Made by a program: the position numbers and the translations under genes. This document shows positions 10,184 through 20,259 of a DNA stretch of 64,000 bases, piece by piece (position 1 is the stretch's first letter; the number at the start of each line of letters is the position of its first letter). This DNA comes from Macrocystis pyrifera (taxonomy: Eukaryota; Sar; Phaeophyceae; Laminariales; Laminariaceae), in assembly GCA_031763025.1 (NCBI GenBank), contig JASSKH010000001.1:19817142-19881141 (forward strand), read 5' to 3'. The notes under the pieces are model-generated. The model was not told where the DNA came from and did no database searches. It worked only from the letters and a program-made list of their open reading frames with translations.

Positions 10184-13100
10184 TTACGTTGGGTGTTGCA
10201 TGACAGAGCGAAGTGCGCTCGGAGCTGTTGCAAGGTTGATCCCCCTTTGCATTTTGGCGGCGAATCTGTGGCTTCCTGTGATACCAGCGTATGCGTCAGA
10301 GTCGTCTGGAGTGATAGCTACGATAAATACAGCAGTAGTTAAGAAGTACTATGGACCGCCGTAGTAGCAACTACGGGGTTCAGTCCCGAACCTTACCATG
10401 CTTGAGTCGACGACGTAGTCGAGGTCTTCGAGAATGGCCGCGGTCATCTTCGACAGGAACATGGGCTTCCAAACATAGAGGGGAAAGGGTGTGTGAGACA
10501 CGTTTAGCGTTCGCGTACGACAGGCACATATCAGTTTACTATTGAAAAACCAGAAATAGGTAGTTTGTCGGTTCATCGTCGAGAGAACGGGTTTAAGGGA
10601 AGAGTTTGGGCCTTTTCTATTTCCGCATGCATTCTCACACCCTACACGCAAGATTGCATCGTACAGACCGAAATATACATGAGCGGCAACACATCACTGC
10701 GTCATTATATCCTGCAACGTTTGCACGTTGTCGACAGAACATCTGACATATATCCCCGGCGTGGATAGGAAATGCTTTACACGCGCAAACAGGGATTAGG
10801 GTAGGAATTTGGAGTGAAGCAGTGGCAGCCTCTTACGTTGTCGACGAATCCGGTCATCAACTCGTCGCCGAAAATGTTTTCGTCCAGGTTCGCGCAGGTT
10901 CTTCCTGCGAGAGAAAATGACAACATAGTTGCGACGTAAGGTGTCATCGAGATTTCGGAGTGCAACGGTGCAGGCCTCATCTCGTGCAAAGCAACAAGGT
11001 CCTACTGAGGTCCTCTGTGCCATCTTGAGTTCATTCTTTATTTTTTTCAACACAACGACTTGTAACTGACAATTACATGAAGGTTCGCTGGCGAATGTTT
11101 CATTGAACAGACCGATTCATGTCAGCACCTTACCGTCATACCAGGTTTCGGTCCGCGGAAGCCACATACTTTCGCTTTTGGCTGATGTTCAATAAATTCG
11201 GCGCCTAGATAAATTAACGTCGCTCACCGGCGACCCCGTCCATTTCGACGATGTCAGCACCAGAGCCACCAAGATCGGCGTACGTGCTGAGGGCGGCGGG
11301 ACAAAGCCAGGCAGGGTCGTCGGTTTCGCGGCACGTTGTGCACTGGCCGAAGTCGCTTCCCCAAAGAGTTCTGAGTATCGCCATGGGCAAGACGAGCGGC
11401 ACATAGACCACGCATGTATGAGGATATGTTTTCACCTATTGTGTCGAGTAGCACGCCGTGTAGATGGGCTGTGCCGTGCCCGTGCTCCATGATCAAGCCA
11501 GCGACAGAAAACATTCTGCCAACAAATCAGATGGTACAGAGCATATCGCCAGCAAACCAACGGCACAATGCTTGCTGCCGAGGCCCTCACATGGAACTCC
11601 GCTCGCCTGTGGAATACACTGTATACCCCCAAGGAATCAAGTAGGGTCCTGTATCCCGCTACCAAACGTAGTGACAACGGCGAGGTTAGCAGCCGAAAGT
11701 GACCCAAATACAGATGGACACCTCGATATGGGCTAACCCTGCATGTGATGTTGCTATTGCAGGAATACCAATGAAAATAACGCTCATACTTGATAGTATG
11801 TGTTCTTGAAAACAAACGCTGGGCCCCGTGTTATGGCTGCTACTGTGAATACACCCACACATGGTACAGCCACGACTTCAACCCTAGACATCGAAATTTT
11901 CAAGACGCTTCCGGAACGCCACCACCGTGCCACGCGTTGGACGCCACCACCGTGCCACGCGTTGGATAGAAGCAGCAGCACGTTCGTCACAAGCGAATAT
12001 TCTGTGGCGAGTCTAGTGAAGGTCCGTGGTGACAATTGGAGGGGATACTAGTTGTCGTGCCTTACGCAGACACTCTACCATAGGCTAACGAATATCTATA
12101 TTAAACCGTGCGGCGTTTTCAACACGACGGCAAAATGAGACACGCACATAACGACTTGGATGGACAAGTTGCCGAACAATGCCCGCTACTTGCTGCGTGC
12201 AAACATCATGCAAATTACCCGACGCCGATGACGTGTCCCATTTCGTGCAGGACGACTCCTTCCAACGAGCCGTCCGCTTCCAAGCTTGATATGTCATCAA
12301 CGTCAAAGGTCATTTCCCCTTCGGCGCTAATGGTGTTGCATCCCCTCCAAACAGCTGTTGGACCCGCAAAGCCAAGCACGCCACCAACACCGTCGACTCC
12401 CTTCAGCGTAGCGCTAATCAAGAGACGGCCAGCCGGGAATTCGGTGGTTCCTCCGCAAGGCACATGGGTGACAACCTCGGACCACCTGCACATATGGTTG
12501 ATATTCCGGGTGGCCAATCCAGGGGAAACAGTCCGCAACAAGCACACCAGGTATACATCACTGTGGCATGTGACGCGTTCATGAACAAGGCATAAAGTAT
12601 CTCACGAATGAACATCTCTGATCCACGTTCAATACACATGGTAGGCTCGAGTCTCGGCAGTAAACAAATCCAGTTGTCGTAGCGAGCGAAGACGAAAAAT
12701 ATCATACACCTCTGTTTCGCTTTCAACATCTTCTTATAGTAGGCGGGTCATAATTTCCAGGGTAGGTCGAGGTGTTTAGGGGCGAACGGTCACAAAGAGT
12801 GCGATCACGTGCGCACTGCTCCGGACAAAGTGGTCACCGCTAAATATCCGCTGTCCTTGTAAAGGTATTTACCTGTCAGCAGCAGATTGGAAGATGGCCC
12901 TGCGTGCATTCGTCCAAGTGCCAATGAAATCAACCTCGATGAAAAATGTATCCAAGGCTGCGGACGGTGAGAGAAATCCGAACATGCATACACCATGAAG
13001 GAAGCAGTTAGAACGGAGTGTTCGACATGCATTCACCATGAGGGGAACAGTGAGAACGGAGTACTCGACTTGAATACACCACAAAAGAAACAGTGAGAAC

Positions 13101-15018
13101 AGTGTGCCCGACATGAAGACGAGCTTAGTATAACATGCCGTAACACTGTCAGCGCATTGCAGGAACAGGTGTGATTCTTCCCCGAACACACTATCTGCCT
13201 CTTCAAGCCCAACCATCAGGTATCAGATCATTTGAATATCAACACCGTTCTATATTATTTGAATATCAACACCGTTCTATATTCAATGGTGGTGCTCACG
13301 TGCTGTGTCGATCTGGCATGACATCCCTCCGTAGTCGTTGGCGCACGAGCACGTGTGCCCACCGGCGGGATCAACGGTACACGTCCCTCCGAATTGGCAA
13401 GGGTTAGGGTCGCAATCGCCTGCCGAAATAAAATGAAAGGCACACTATGAGATGGGATATTCAACAGTGTCTGGTGCATCCCGTGGCGCATGTGTTTTCT
13501 TAATCTTTCACGGTGCAAGACTCATCCGTGGAGCTACATCGGTCCTGTCCGGCGGCATTTGAACACACGCTGGCAATGAGAGCATGCATCAGACATGAGC
13601 CTTGCTTCCATGTCAGTAACGTCCATGTACATAATTCTGAGGTGAGAGCTGGAGTCGGTTCGGCACCGGAGTGGGTTCCGGGGGTTCGGCGGTTGTGGGC
13701 TCAGGAGTCGATGCAATGGGTTCAGGGGTCGGAACTGATTCGGGGGTCGGAGCTGCACCAGGTCCTTTCAAGTGAGTTTGGGTCGTGCACAAAGATACCA
13801 AGCCAAAACAGCAAAGCAATCGGGAAACGGGGTGAGCGTTACTGGTTCCCGGGCAACTGTGCAGACATAGAGTGCTGTAATCAAAACATATCACCTACGT
13901 GTCGCTTCCCGGATGTGTTTCTGTAATGTGTTTGCTTGGGTCCCTGGAGCGGGTTCGGCGGTCGTGGGGATTATGGTGGGTTCGGGGTCAAAATTGATTC
14001 AGCGATAGGAGCAGGACCAAGCCCTTGAGATGAATTGCAAGGGGGTGATGCTTAGCAAGACACAGCAACAATGATGGTCGGAAAACGAGGGGAGCTTTAC
14101 TGGTCACAGTCCAACCCCGAAGATCTGATCGCTCTCGTCAAACATCATCGACCTGTCGCTTTCCATATGCATTTCCCGAGTGGGGTCTGGTGTAGCCGGA
14201 GTGGAATCGTCGGCCGTCGGTTCAGGCGTGGCCCAAGTGGTTTTAGGGGTTGTACCTTGTTCGGGGTTTGGACTGAACTAGGTCGTCGGAGGGGAATTTC
14301 AATGTGGTCGTGCTTCAAGATACCAAGCGACAGCAACAGAGGCGGGGGAAAACAGTGTATGCGTTACTGGTTTCGGACAAACCTTTCATACTGGCTTGTC
14401 CTCGTCAAACATGTCATCCACATATAGCTTATGCATCCTTTGTCCTAAGGGGGTCGAATCTCGAAAAACTCTTTCATGCGTCTCACCTTGAGCGCACTGG
14501 TTGCCGCATACATCGGATGCAGTCCTTTCACACGCTGCTCCAACTGCACCACAGAATCTCCTGACCGAATCCACCGCATCGTTGTCGAAGTCGGCTGGAT
14601 TGTTTGCATCCAAGAAACATACCTCTGTCAGACCAACGTCGCACAATGTGTTCCACGTGGTTTCACAGGTGGAGCAGTCAATCGCAGGGGTGAGGTCGAT
14701 TTCCTCATCCTGTAGGGCGCGTTCTGCCGAATTCATGAGCATCCTGGACTGGCCGGCTAGGTCAAAAGTGTAGAGCGTGTCACGGGCTGTGAGAGTTCTC
14801 ACGTGGCCCTCGGCGTCGAAGGTGTAGACAGATTTCAGGCCGAATTTCCAATAGGTCACTCGGTACAGCTCATCACGACCGTCATCCCACGTGTCGACCC
14901 GGTAGTTAGTCCTGTAAGTTCGAACAGTTATCCTCTGCCTCGATTGCGCCTCCGCCGTTAACAATACAGCTGTCAGCGTGAGCAAGGTCAATGCTTGCGT
15001 TGCACTGGAGAGCTTCAT
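10184..15018 (-). CDS. Secreted leishmanolysin-like zinc metallopeptidase with EGF-like module
   Basis: Exons: 15018-14487, 13419-13300, 12957-12873, 12485-12219, 11370-11228, 10904-10837, 10465-10397, and a probable last exon 10317-10184. The first seven join in phase with GT/AG ends. Exon 1 starts at ATG 15018 with a signal peptide (MKLSSATQALTLLTLTAVLL), then a Cys-rich region (CSTCETTWNTLC ... CGNQC). Exon 2 is a phase 1-1 EGF-like module, C-x4-C-x5-C-x9-C-x-C-x8-C. Exons 3-7 form the peptidase: LDTFFIEVDFIGTW, helix motif HEMGHVIGVGTLWGSDFG, then CANLDENIFGDELMTGFVDN (Met-turn region) and LSKMTAAILEDLDYVVD, the order typical of M8-like enzymes. The third zinc His expected just before the LDE/ELMTG segment appears to be Asn. 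The last exon (ITPDDSDAYAGITGS..., stop TAA) needs a phase shift that I could not resolve. Otherwise the frame ends at 10347 after exon 7. Confidence 0.8.
11917..11964. repeat. 24-bp direct duplication in an intron
   Basis: Two adjacent near-identical copies of CGCCACCACCGTGCCACGCG plus TTGG lie in the intron between the third- and fourth-last large exons of the metallopeptidase gene. Confidence 0.8.
12979..13112. repeat. Three-copy intronic minisatellite
   Basis: About three 45-52-bp units share GAACATGCATACACCATGA, AGGAAGCAGTTAGAACGGAG and related variants. They lie in the intron between the EGF exon and the first peptidase exon. Confidence 0.65.
13226..13284. repeat. 29-bp direct duplication in an intron
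   Basis: The unit TTTGAATATCAACACCGTTC plus TATATTA is duplicated head to tail immediately downstream of the EGF exon on the minus strand. Confidence 0.8.
13640..14420 (-). repeat. Triplicated ~260-bp module with Pro/Thr-rich coding potential
   Basis: Three diverged tandem copies lie between exon 1 and the EGF exon of the metallopeptidase gene. Their shared GTTACTGG/TTTACTGG landmark is at about 13838, 14096 and 14362. On the minus strand copies encode Pro/Thr/Glu-rich peptides such as APTPESVPTPEPIASTPEPT and TTWATPEPTADDSTPATPDP; the middle copy has a stop. They may be cassette exons for a flexible linker or relics of one. The EGF exon also joins exon 1 in phase without them. Exon borders were not resolved. 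Confidence 0.5.
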
Positions 15019-15019
15019 G

Positions 15020-15550
15020 ACTGCTGTTCGAGGCAGGAAGAGACATGAGGGGTGGACGTATTGGACGTCTAGGTAAGGGGGTTGGTCCTGCGGGGGTAGC
15101 GGTGATATCACGTCTTCATCCAGACTCTGTGAAACCAAAACTTCGTAAACTTGAACCATCTGCGGTACACATCGCACTGATCTCACCATCTACACGGTCC
15201 AGACCCCCTCAACACCAATCTGCTGCCGTACTAGAATAAGGTCAACTGTGCTGGTGGCTGCTGTATAAGGAAGAACCTATCGTTAACGGTCTAGATTCTA
15301 CCACTCGTGAGGCACATTGGTAGACTGTCCAAATTTTGTGAATAAAACATATTAGGGTGTGTGGTACATAGCGAGCGTATTATTATAACCGTATACATAC
15401 ACGGCTGGAAACATTACCAGCTACTAGATGATACATGATTACCAGGTGCTAGATCCTTACTTTGGTACTGAAGTTGCAGCTGGTCACAGCCGAGGAAATC
15501 AAGACCCTACTCTACCGGTGAGACACGTCGAGCCCGAGCAATGCTGGATT
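15020..15550. other. Upstream region of the metallopeptidase gene, nothing else seen
   Basis: This would contain the minus-strand promoter and 5' untranslated region. No clear core-promoter motif, repeat or second gene is visible. The minus frame stays open upstream of the chosen ATG, but the signal peptide begins at 15018, which decides the start. Confidence 0.35.
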
Positions 15551-15551
15551 T

Positions 15552-15868
15552 GACAAGGTAGAGAAGGCCCACCGTCCGATGCTCCGGCGAGGCCTCGCCC
15601 GGCGGAGACGAAAACGCGAACACCGCATTCTATCTTATGCCAATGCCCTTCTCCGGACAGATATTGAACGCGTTGAGGCGACCGCACGCAAACGAAGGGT
15701 AAGTTTTCGCGGACATCGTGTAACGCATCACACAAGGCAGTAGAGCACCTTCCAAACAAGGTGATGTTTGGGGAGATGCTCGGGGGCAACGGCTAATCCG
15801 GGCGACAAGAGCAGGACTGGATGAAGGACCTCGAGGAGGACCTCAAGGCGTTAGGCATAAAAATTTAG
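15552..15868 (+). pseudogene. LINE-type retrotransposon fragment, C-terminal region
   Basis: The first part reads ...HRILSYANALLRTDIERVEA followed by TARKRR. After a frame break (about 15735) it continues VEHLPNKVMFGEMLGG, a TAA, then SGRQEQDWMKDLEEDLKALG and a final TAG at 15866-15868. This is the C-terminal tail style of non-LTR retrotransposon ORF2 proteins (IExTxRKRR...RLPxRVMFGE...W). The same tail, with IETTIRKRRLFFAGAVVRQ and RLPSRLMFG, occurs on the minus strand at 35997-36572. Broken by at least one frameshift and one stop. Confidence 0.6.
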
Positions 15869-15960
15869 ATGTCTGGGGTAATATTCGACACCAGGGTTAT
15901 ATTGGAGCCTGTCTCGTGAGCATGGATATAAATGGAGCCTGATTTATTATGGGCTGTATC

Positions 15961-16064
15961 TATTACGGGGGGGCATCGTAAATAGGATCAAAGTCAGCAA
16001 AATCGGTAAATATAAAGTTTTTTTGTGTGGAACGTAGGACCTATTTACTATGCCCCCCATAATG
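15961..16064. mobile_element. Short palindromic MITE-like element, family A diverged copy
   Basis: The left end TATTACGGGGGGGCATCGTA and right end TTTACTATGCCCCCCATAAT are inverted, and the right half contains AGGACCTATTTACTATG. The design and length match 568-675 and 20150-20258, but the termini have diverged (GGGGGGGCA instead of GGGGGTCCA). Confidence 0.55.
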
Positions 16065-16069
16065 GTGTG

Positions 16070-17335
16070 ACGACGAGTTAATGATAACAGCACAATGAAC
16101 AATACAGAAATCTTACGTACAATACATAAACATTAAAAACACATAAATCAACCAATACATGTGCCGCACTACAGTAGTGTCAAGATTTTCAAAATTGCCT
16201 TGAAAGTGTACAGCTTTCAACGGTCGATTTGGGGCAAAAAAACCTAACCGTAGTTATGTCTTCAATATGTCCGCAGAAACCCGCGAAATGTAATACATGG
16301 GCAGCAAAACAAAATGCCCGAGCCAGACGTGTGCACCTCCTGGTCTGTGGTGATCGAGTCCAGCTTAAGGTCGTTACTTTTCGACACGTCGATAATGTTG
16401 TATATCGTGCTGACCCTGATATAAACATCAAAATATCGTTTGCCTCGGAGGTAGCTCTGAACTAACTCTAGTAGTAGAACGCTACATGTGTTGATCATTT
16501 GGGAGTTAACCCTATAAGTGCCCCACTGTATCGACATGAATTTTCTGAGTAAAACTAAAAGTGTTTGTCCCTTAAATAGGAGTGCAGACGTCGGGGGGTT
16601 AACGATTTTAGGCTGACAGTTTGTTTGTATATTGAATTGACAGTTGCGTGTTTGTGTTCACCGAAGAATGCCACTTATGATCCTATTCTAAGCCGGTTTC
16701 CAAACCCTTGCAAAATTGGCATCACAAGAAGCCGCGAGCCCGCTACCCAAGCGAGGGTAGATTAGACACTGCTGTCGCGTGCTGGAACACCTGTAACTCA
16801 ATTATTGTCAAGTGCATAAATATTCTGCGAAATAAAGGATTTACCTACCCACCCATTTTTCGAAACTAAAAATTATGGCTGTGAGTCGTGACGACTAAGT
16901 CGCCGAGTACAGGAAGTAGATAACAGTTTGACTCAGTAATGAAATGGGGGTGCTGGCGTTCCGACCTTGTAGGTTCCAGGAAGGCGTTCGTTTACGCGGC
17001 GAACAGTGTATCAACGTTATTGCCTGGGGGTTGGGGACACCTTCATGCACTGTGACACTGTCGCGCGCGGCCACACGCACACACACGCACACATGGAAAA
17101 TGGAAGGGAGTCCTCATTTTCTCAATCGGCAAGCGGCCCGAGGCAAGCACCTCGGCATTACAAACTGACTGATGCATGTCTTGTGCAAACGACACGTATC
17201 CCAAGTTCCCGGTAACCGTCATCGACGATGGTTGGAAAATGAAGACCCTGTCACTGGACTGTTCAACGATTACGGAGTCGCAAACGGGGAGGGGCTTGAG
17301 GAGTTTGTAGTAGCCCAAGTTAAAAAACAACCTAC
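16070..17335. other. Nothing firmly recognised
   Basis: AT-rich to about 16.9 kb with no coding signal. A (CA)-rich patch (ACACGCACACACACGCACAC) lies near 17070. A protein-like plus-strand piece (ENEDPVTGLFNDYGVANGEG) at about 17238-17300 has no clear exon borders. Confidence 0.3.
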
Positions 17336-17338
17336 AGG

Positions 17339-17889
17339 ACGGCGTTATCTGTCGCTTGCTTCACCGACTGCGAGCCGTCGATGGTGAGGCCCGGTCGTTT
17401 GGTGGAGGAAGCTGCCAAGCAATTTTGGTAACTGCAAGCACCACAAACAATGCACTACTATTGATAGTACAGTTTTCAACGGGCCAGGCGTGCGGACGAC
17501 AATGGCCCTGGCACGCACGGTGCGGCTCTACACTACTACAAGCCAGGCTGAGCAGCGGTTGGGAAGGAGCCTGGAGTATCTTAATTTTTCCAAGTGGGAC
17601 GAAATGGTGGTCGACGCACTCTTGCTTGGAGCGTGAGCGGTTTCTCCACCTCAGGTCCGCAACCAGCAGGCACGAGGCGTCAATCAAATTGTAATCTCAG
17701 ACCGTGAACACTCCAGCAACTAACAGCGACGGCGATGCGGCAGCTACGAGGATGGCGTTTTCGCGCCGCAAGGGTCGAGGGGCTATTTGTCAGGAGGCCG
17801 GTTCGATGGTAATGTTCGACGAGAAGGAGTACATCAAAGGTGTGGTGACGGGCCAAGTACCAAAAAGCCACAGCATCCTGATATCCTGA
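17339..17889 (+). CDS. Possible spliced gene, exon candidates of unknown function
   Basis: Candidate exon 17339-17382 (after ...CCTACAG, before GTGAGG) reads DGVICRLLHRLRAVD and ends in phase 1. It joins in phase to a second candidate, about 17472-17631 (after ...AGTACAG), reading VFNGPGVRTTMALARTVRLY ... LEYLNFSKWDEMVVDALLLG before GTGAGC. A third protein-like stretch begins near 17700 after ...ATCTCAG: TVNTPATNSDGDAAATRMAF ... MVMFDEKEYIKGVVTGQVPK, stop at 17889. The join to the third piece is out of phase as read, so this model is incomplete. No family is recognised. Confidence 0.3.
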
Positions 17890-17912
17890 TTGAGTGCTCA
17901 GGCTGTAGAGGA

Positions 17913-18185
17913 ATGGCAGCGATAGGTAGGACTGCCACGCTAGACGCTTCGCGGTTCTTCCCGCTGTGCGTTGGTCTTTTGCTTCAACTCGCTTGGTGTC
18001 CTTCGGCTAGGACCGCTTTGAATGGTGTCGACATTTTCGCGCGCGAGGAGTGGGTAAGGGACGTGAGGGCAGTTGGTAGAGCAGACGGTCATCCGACGAA
18101 ATGTCATGGTCTGCGTCGTATTTTCGCTGCAGAGCGATCGACCATGTTCTATAATTTTACCTCAAAGATTTTGGGTTCTCGCTAA
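17913..18185 (+). CDS. Possible small secreted or membrane protein (90 aa)
   Basis: ATG at 17913; the frame ends with TAA at 18183-18185. Residues about 12-31 form a hydrophobic segment (RFFPLCVGLLLQLAWCPSAR) that could be a signal peptide or anchor. The remainder is charged (GVDIFAREEWVRDVRAVGRA). It overlaps no other model, but there is no splice, homology or promoter evidence, so it could be chance. Confidence 0.25.
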   Translation: MAAIGRTATLDASRFFPLCVGLLLQLAWCPSARTALNGVDIFAREEWVRDVRAVGRADGHPTKCHGLRRIFAAERSTMFYNFTSKILGSR

Positions 18186-18189
18186 AACG

Positions 18190-18600
18190 ACATGTCTTTC
18201 GCGTGATACTGTGTGATAGGTAGTCGTAGGAGATTGGTGGTTCACGACTTGACGCCGTCGACACGCTCGATTCGCGGAAGGTTGAGGTTGGCAGCGACGT
18301 AAACAAACGAATAAAATCACGGAGAGATCCATAATTTTCTTGTAGGATTCTGAAATGCGCCGCTGTCGTTCAACTGTTAAAGGCTGTAAGTAGCTTGGTT
18401 AGGAGTTTGATGGTTCGCTCTTATCCTCATCGAGCAATATTGCGACCGAACAAGTGCCGTCACGGCACTCTAGTCCGGGGTAGAGATTCACGTTTTTTTT
18501 AAACTTGTCAATATTTGTCCTGTGAAAAACAACTGAAGCCGTTTGTTTTTTAACATTACGCTACTACGTTAACTACTTTCTGGATTTGTAATAACATAGC
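18190..18600. other. Nothing recognised
   Basis: No coding, repeat or RNA signal is seen. Confidence 0.3.
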
Positions 18601-19300
18601 GTTAGTGTATAATGATATTGGCCGGCAATCGCGTAACATTCTGTTTCAGAGTGTTACCTTGATCCCGTACTGACCGCAGTACGTGTTACGGTGTTAGGGT
18701 ATGCAGCACATAGCGAGTAACACTATGTTAGCGAGTTAGCGGAATTCCTTGCGGCTATGGTAACACACGTTAAAGGGATAACGTACATGGCCGATCAAAC
18801 GTTAACATAATGTTACCGTGTTAGCGACATCAGCCCGTAGCGAGTAACGATATGTTAGTGTATCAAGGGGATGCTTACTTGATACCGTAACATCCTTTAG
18901 ACGGATAACGTACACGGTCCAATAAACGCGTACAGATCATGTATCTAAGTGAAATTCCGAGTGGCGATCGTCACACACGTGAGAGGGGTGACGTATATGG
19001 TCAATACAACATTTAACATTGTGGTACCGTATCAGCAGCAGCAGCCGTCCGTATCGAGCGACGTTATGTGAGGGTGTGGTTACGAAAGGCTCTACCATAC
19101 CGTACGTCAAACGGATAACGTATCCTAATATAATGGATAAAACACTAGCATTATGTGTTAACTCGTATGCAATGAATGTAGTGACACAAGTTAGCAGATA
19201 ACGTACACCCCCAACACACCAACTTACATTATGTTACTGTCGGTCAACGCGTACGTGCGAATGTGTAGATCACGTCGTAGACAGATAGCGTACTGTACCA
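18601..19300. repeat. Degenerate ~90-130-bp tandem satellite
   Basis: Six diverged units share GGATAACGTACA(T/C)GG-type starts and AACATAATGTTACCGT/TTAGCGA blocks. The start motif lies near 18776, 18903, 18990, 19112, 19197 and 19281. No coding frame is maintained. Confidence 0.55.
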
Positions 19301-19665
19301 AATGCGGAAATGGGCAAGTCTAAAAAACACGGGGCAGTTGACGCCAGCTATCTTCCAATCAAATGGCTGAAATAACGCGAACGACGGGAGCCATCTTCCA
19401 ATAATATCGCTGTATTAACGGGAACCACAGCAATCACGTGAAATCACGCCGCACACAAACTAGAAGAAGAAAGACACAGCTCGCAGCTCGCACACCCGCA
19501 GTCACGCGACGATTGACCTTCAATCTAGACGTATAATCCACCCACGGTCAACGAGCTTGGCACCGGGCAAGGCCAATGAGTGTAACTTATGGCCTGGGAG
19601 GTATAATTGGAATCCGTGGTCTCGGGGGCGAGAGGTTGGCCGCGGCGTCCTACGCTCTTCGTCAA
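19300..19665. other. Nothing recognised
   Basis: Spacer between two tandem-repeat tracts. Short duplicated words such as CATCTTCCAATAA and CTATCTTCCAATCAAATGGC are noted, but no element is defined. Confidence 0.3.
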
Positions 19666-19669
19666 AGCT

Positions 19670-20085
19670 TTCAAAAAGTTCTGTTTCGTGCCAACGGAGA
19701 GGAATCGAGATTCTTTGTCGTCTGTTTTCTACACACGAGATGCCAAATATGTTTCTAGTAGACGCCTGGCCCACCCACGCCACATATCACCGACCGAAGT
19801 GTGAGAACTGTGATACTAGTGTGGGTCGGAGCCTCCAACCAGCGCGCTTCATTCAGAGTTCGTGACGTAATCGTTGGGTTTGTCGATCGATGTCAAACCT
19901 GAAAAATGCTCTATTTTTTGCCATCGGAGAGGGTTAGAGATTTTTCGTCGTCTGTCCTCGACAGACCAGTGCCAAAATGTTTTTTTATCAGACGCCTGGT
20001 CAGCCCACGCCACATATCACCGACCGAGGTGTGAGCACTGTGACAATAGGCTGGGTCGGAGACCTTAACCAGCGCTTTAGGTAAG
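19670..20085. repeat. Tandem duplication of a ~185-bp segment
   Basis: Copy 1 (about 19670-19852) and copy 2 (about 19898-20080) share CGGAGAGG, TTTGTCGTCTG, AGACGCCTGG and CCCACGCCACATATCACCGA, then CTGTGA and GGGTCGGAG...CAACCAGCGC. They differ at many positions, so the duplication is old. Confidence 0.7.
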
Positions 20086-20149
20086 TGCCAACTATTTTAT
20101 GCGCGTAGGTAAAGTGTTGATGCGTCTTGAATTCATAATGAAAACATGC

Positions 20150-20258
20150 TATTACGGGGGTCAATAGTTAACGGGACCAAATTTTGTTAGTAAAAATAGG
20201 AAAATATGTAGGTTTTTATGTACACCATGGGTCCTGTTAACTATGGACCCCCGTAATA
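20150..20258. mobile_element. Short palindromic MITE-like element, family A copy 2
   Basis: A 109-bp element with about 30-bp terminal inverted repeats: left TATTACGGGGGTCAATAGTT, right ending AACTATGGACCCCCGTAATA. The centre (AAATTTTGTTAGTAAAAATA, TAGGTTTTTATGTACACCAT) is the reverse complement of the centre of the copy at 568-675. Non-coding. Confidence 0.7.
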
Positions 20259-20259
20259 G

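Noticed and set aside
10107-10364. Plus frame with a signal-peptide-like segment
   Set aside because: It lies opposite the last exons of the metallopeptidase gene and has no independent support.
17631-17652. A 22-bp intron (GTGAGC...CTCAG)
   Set aside because: Far too short for splicing; the exon join in this region remains unresolved.
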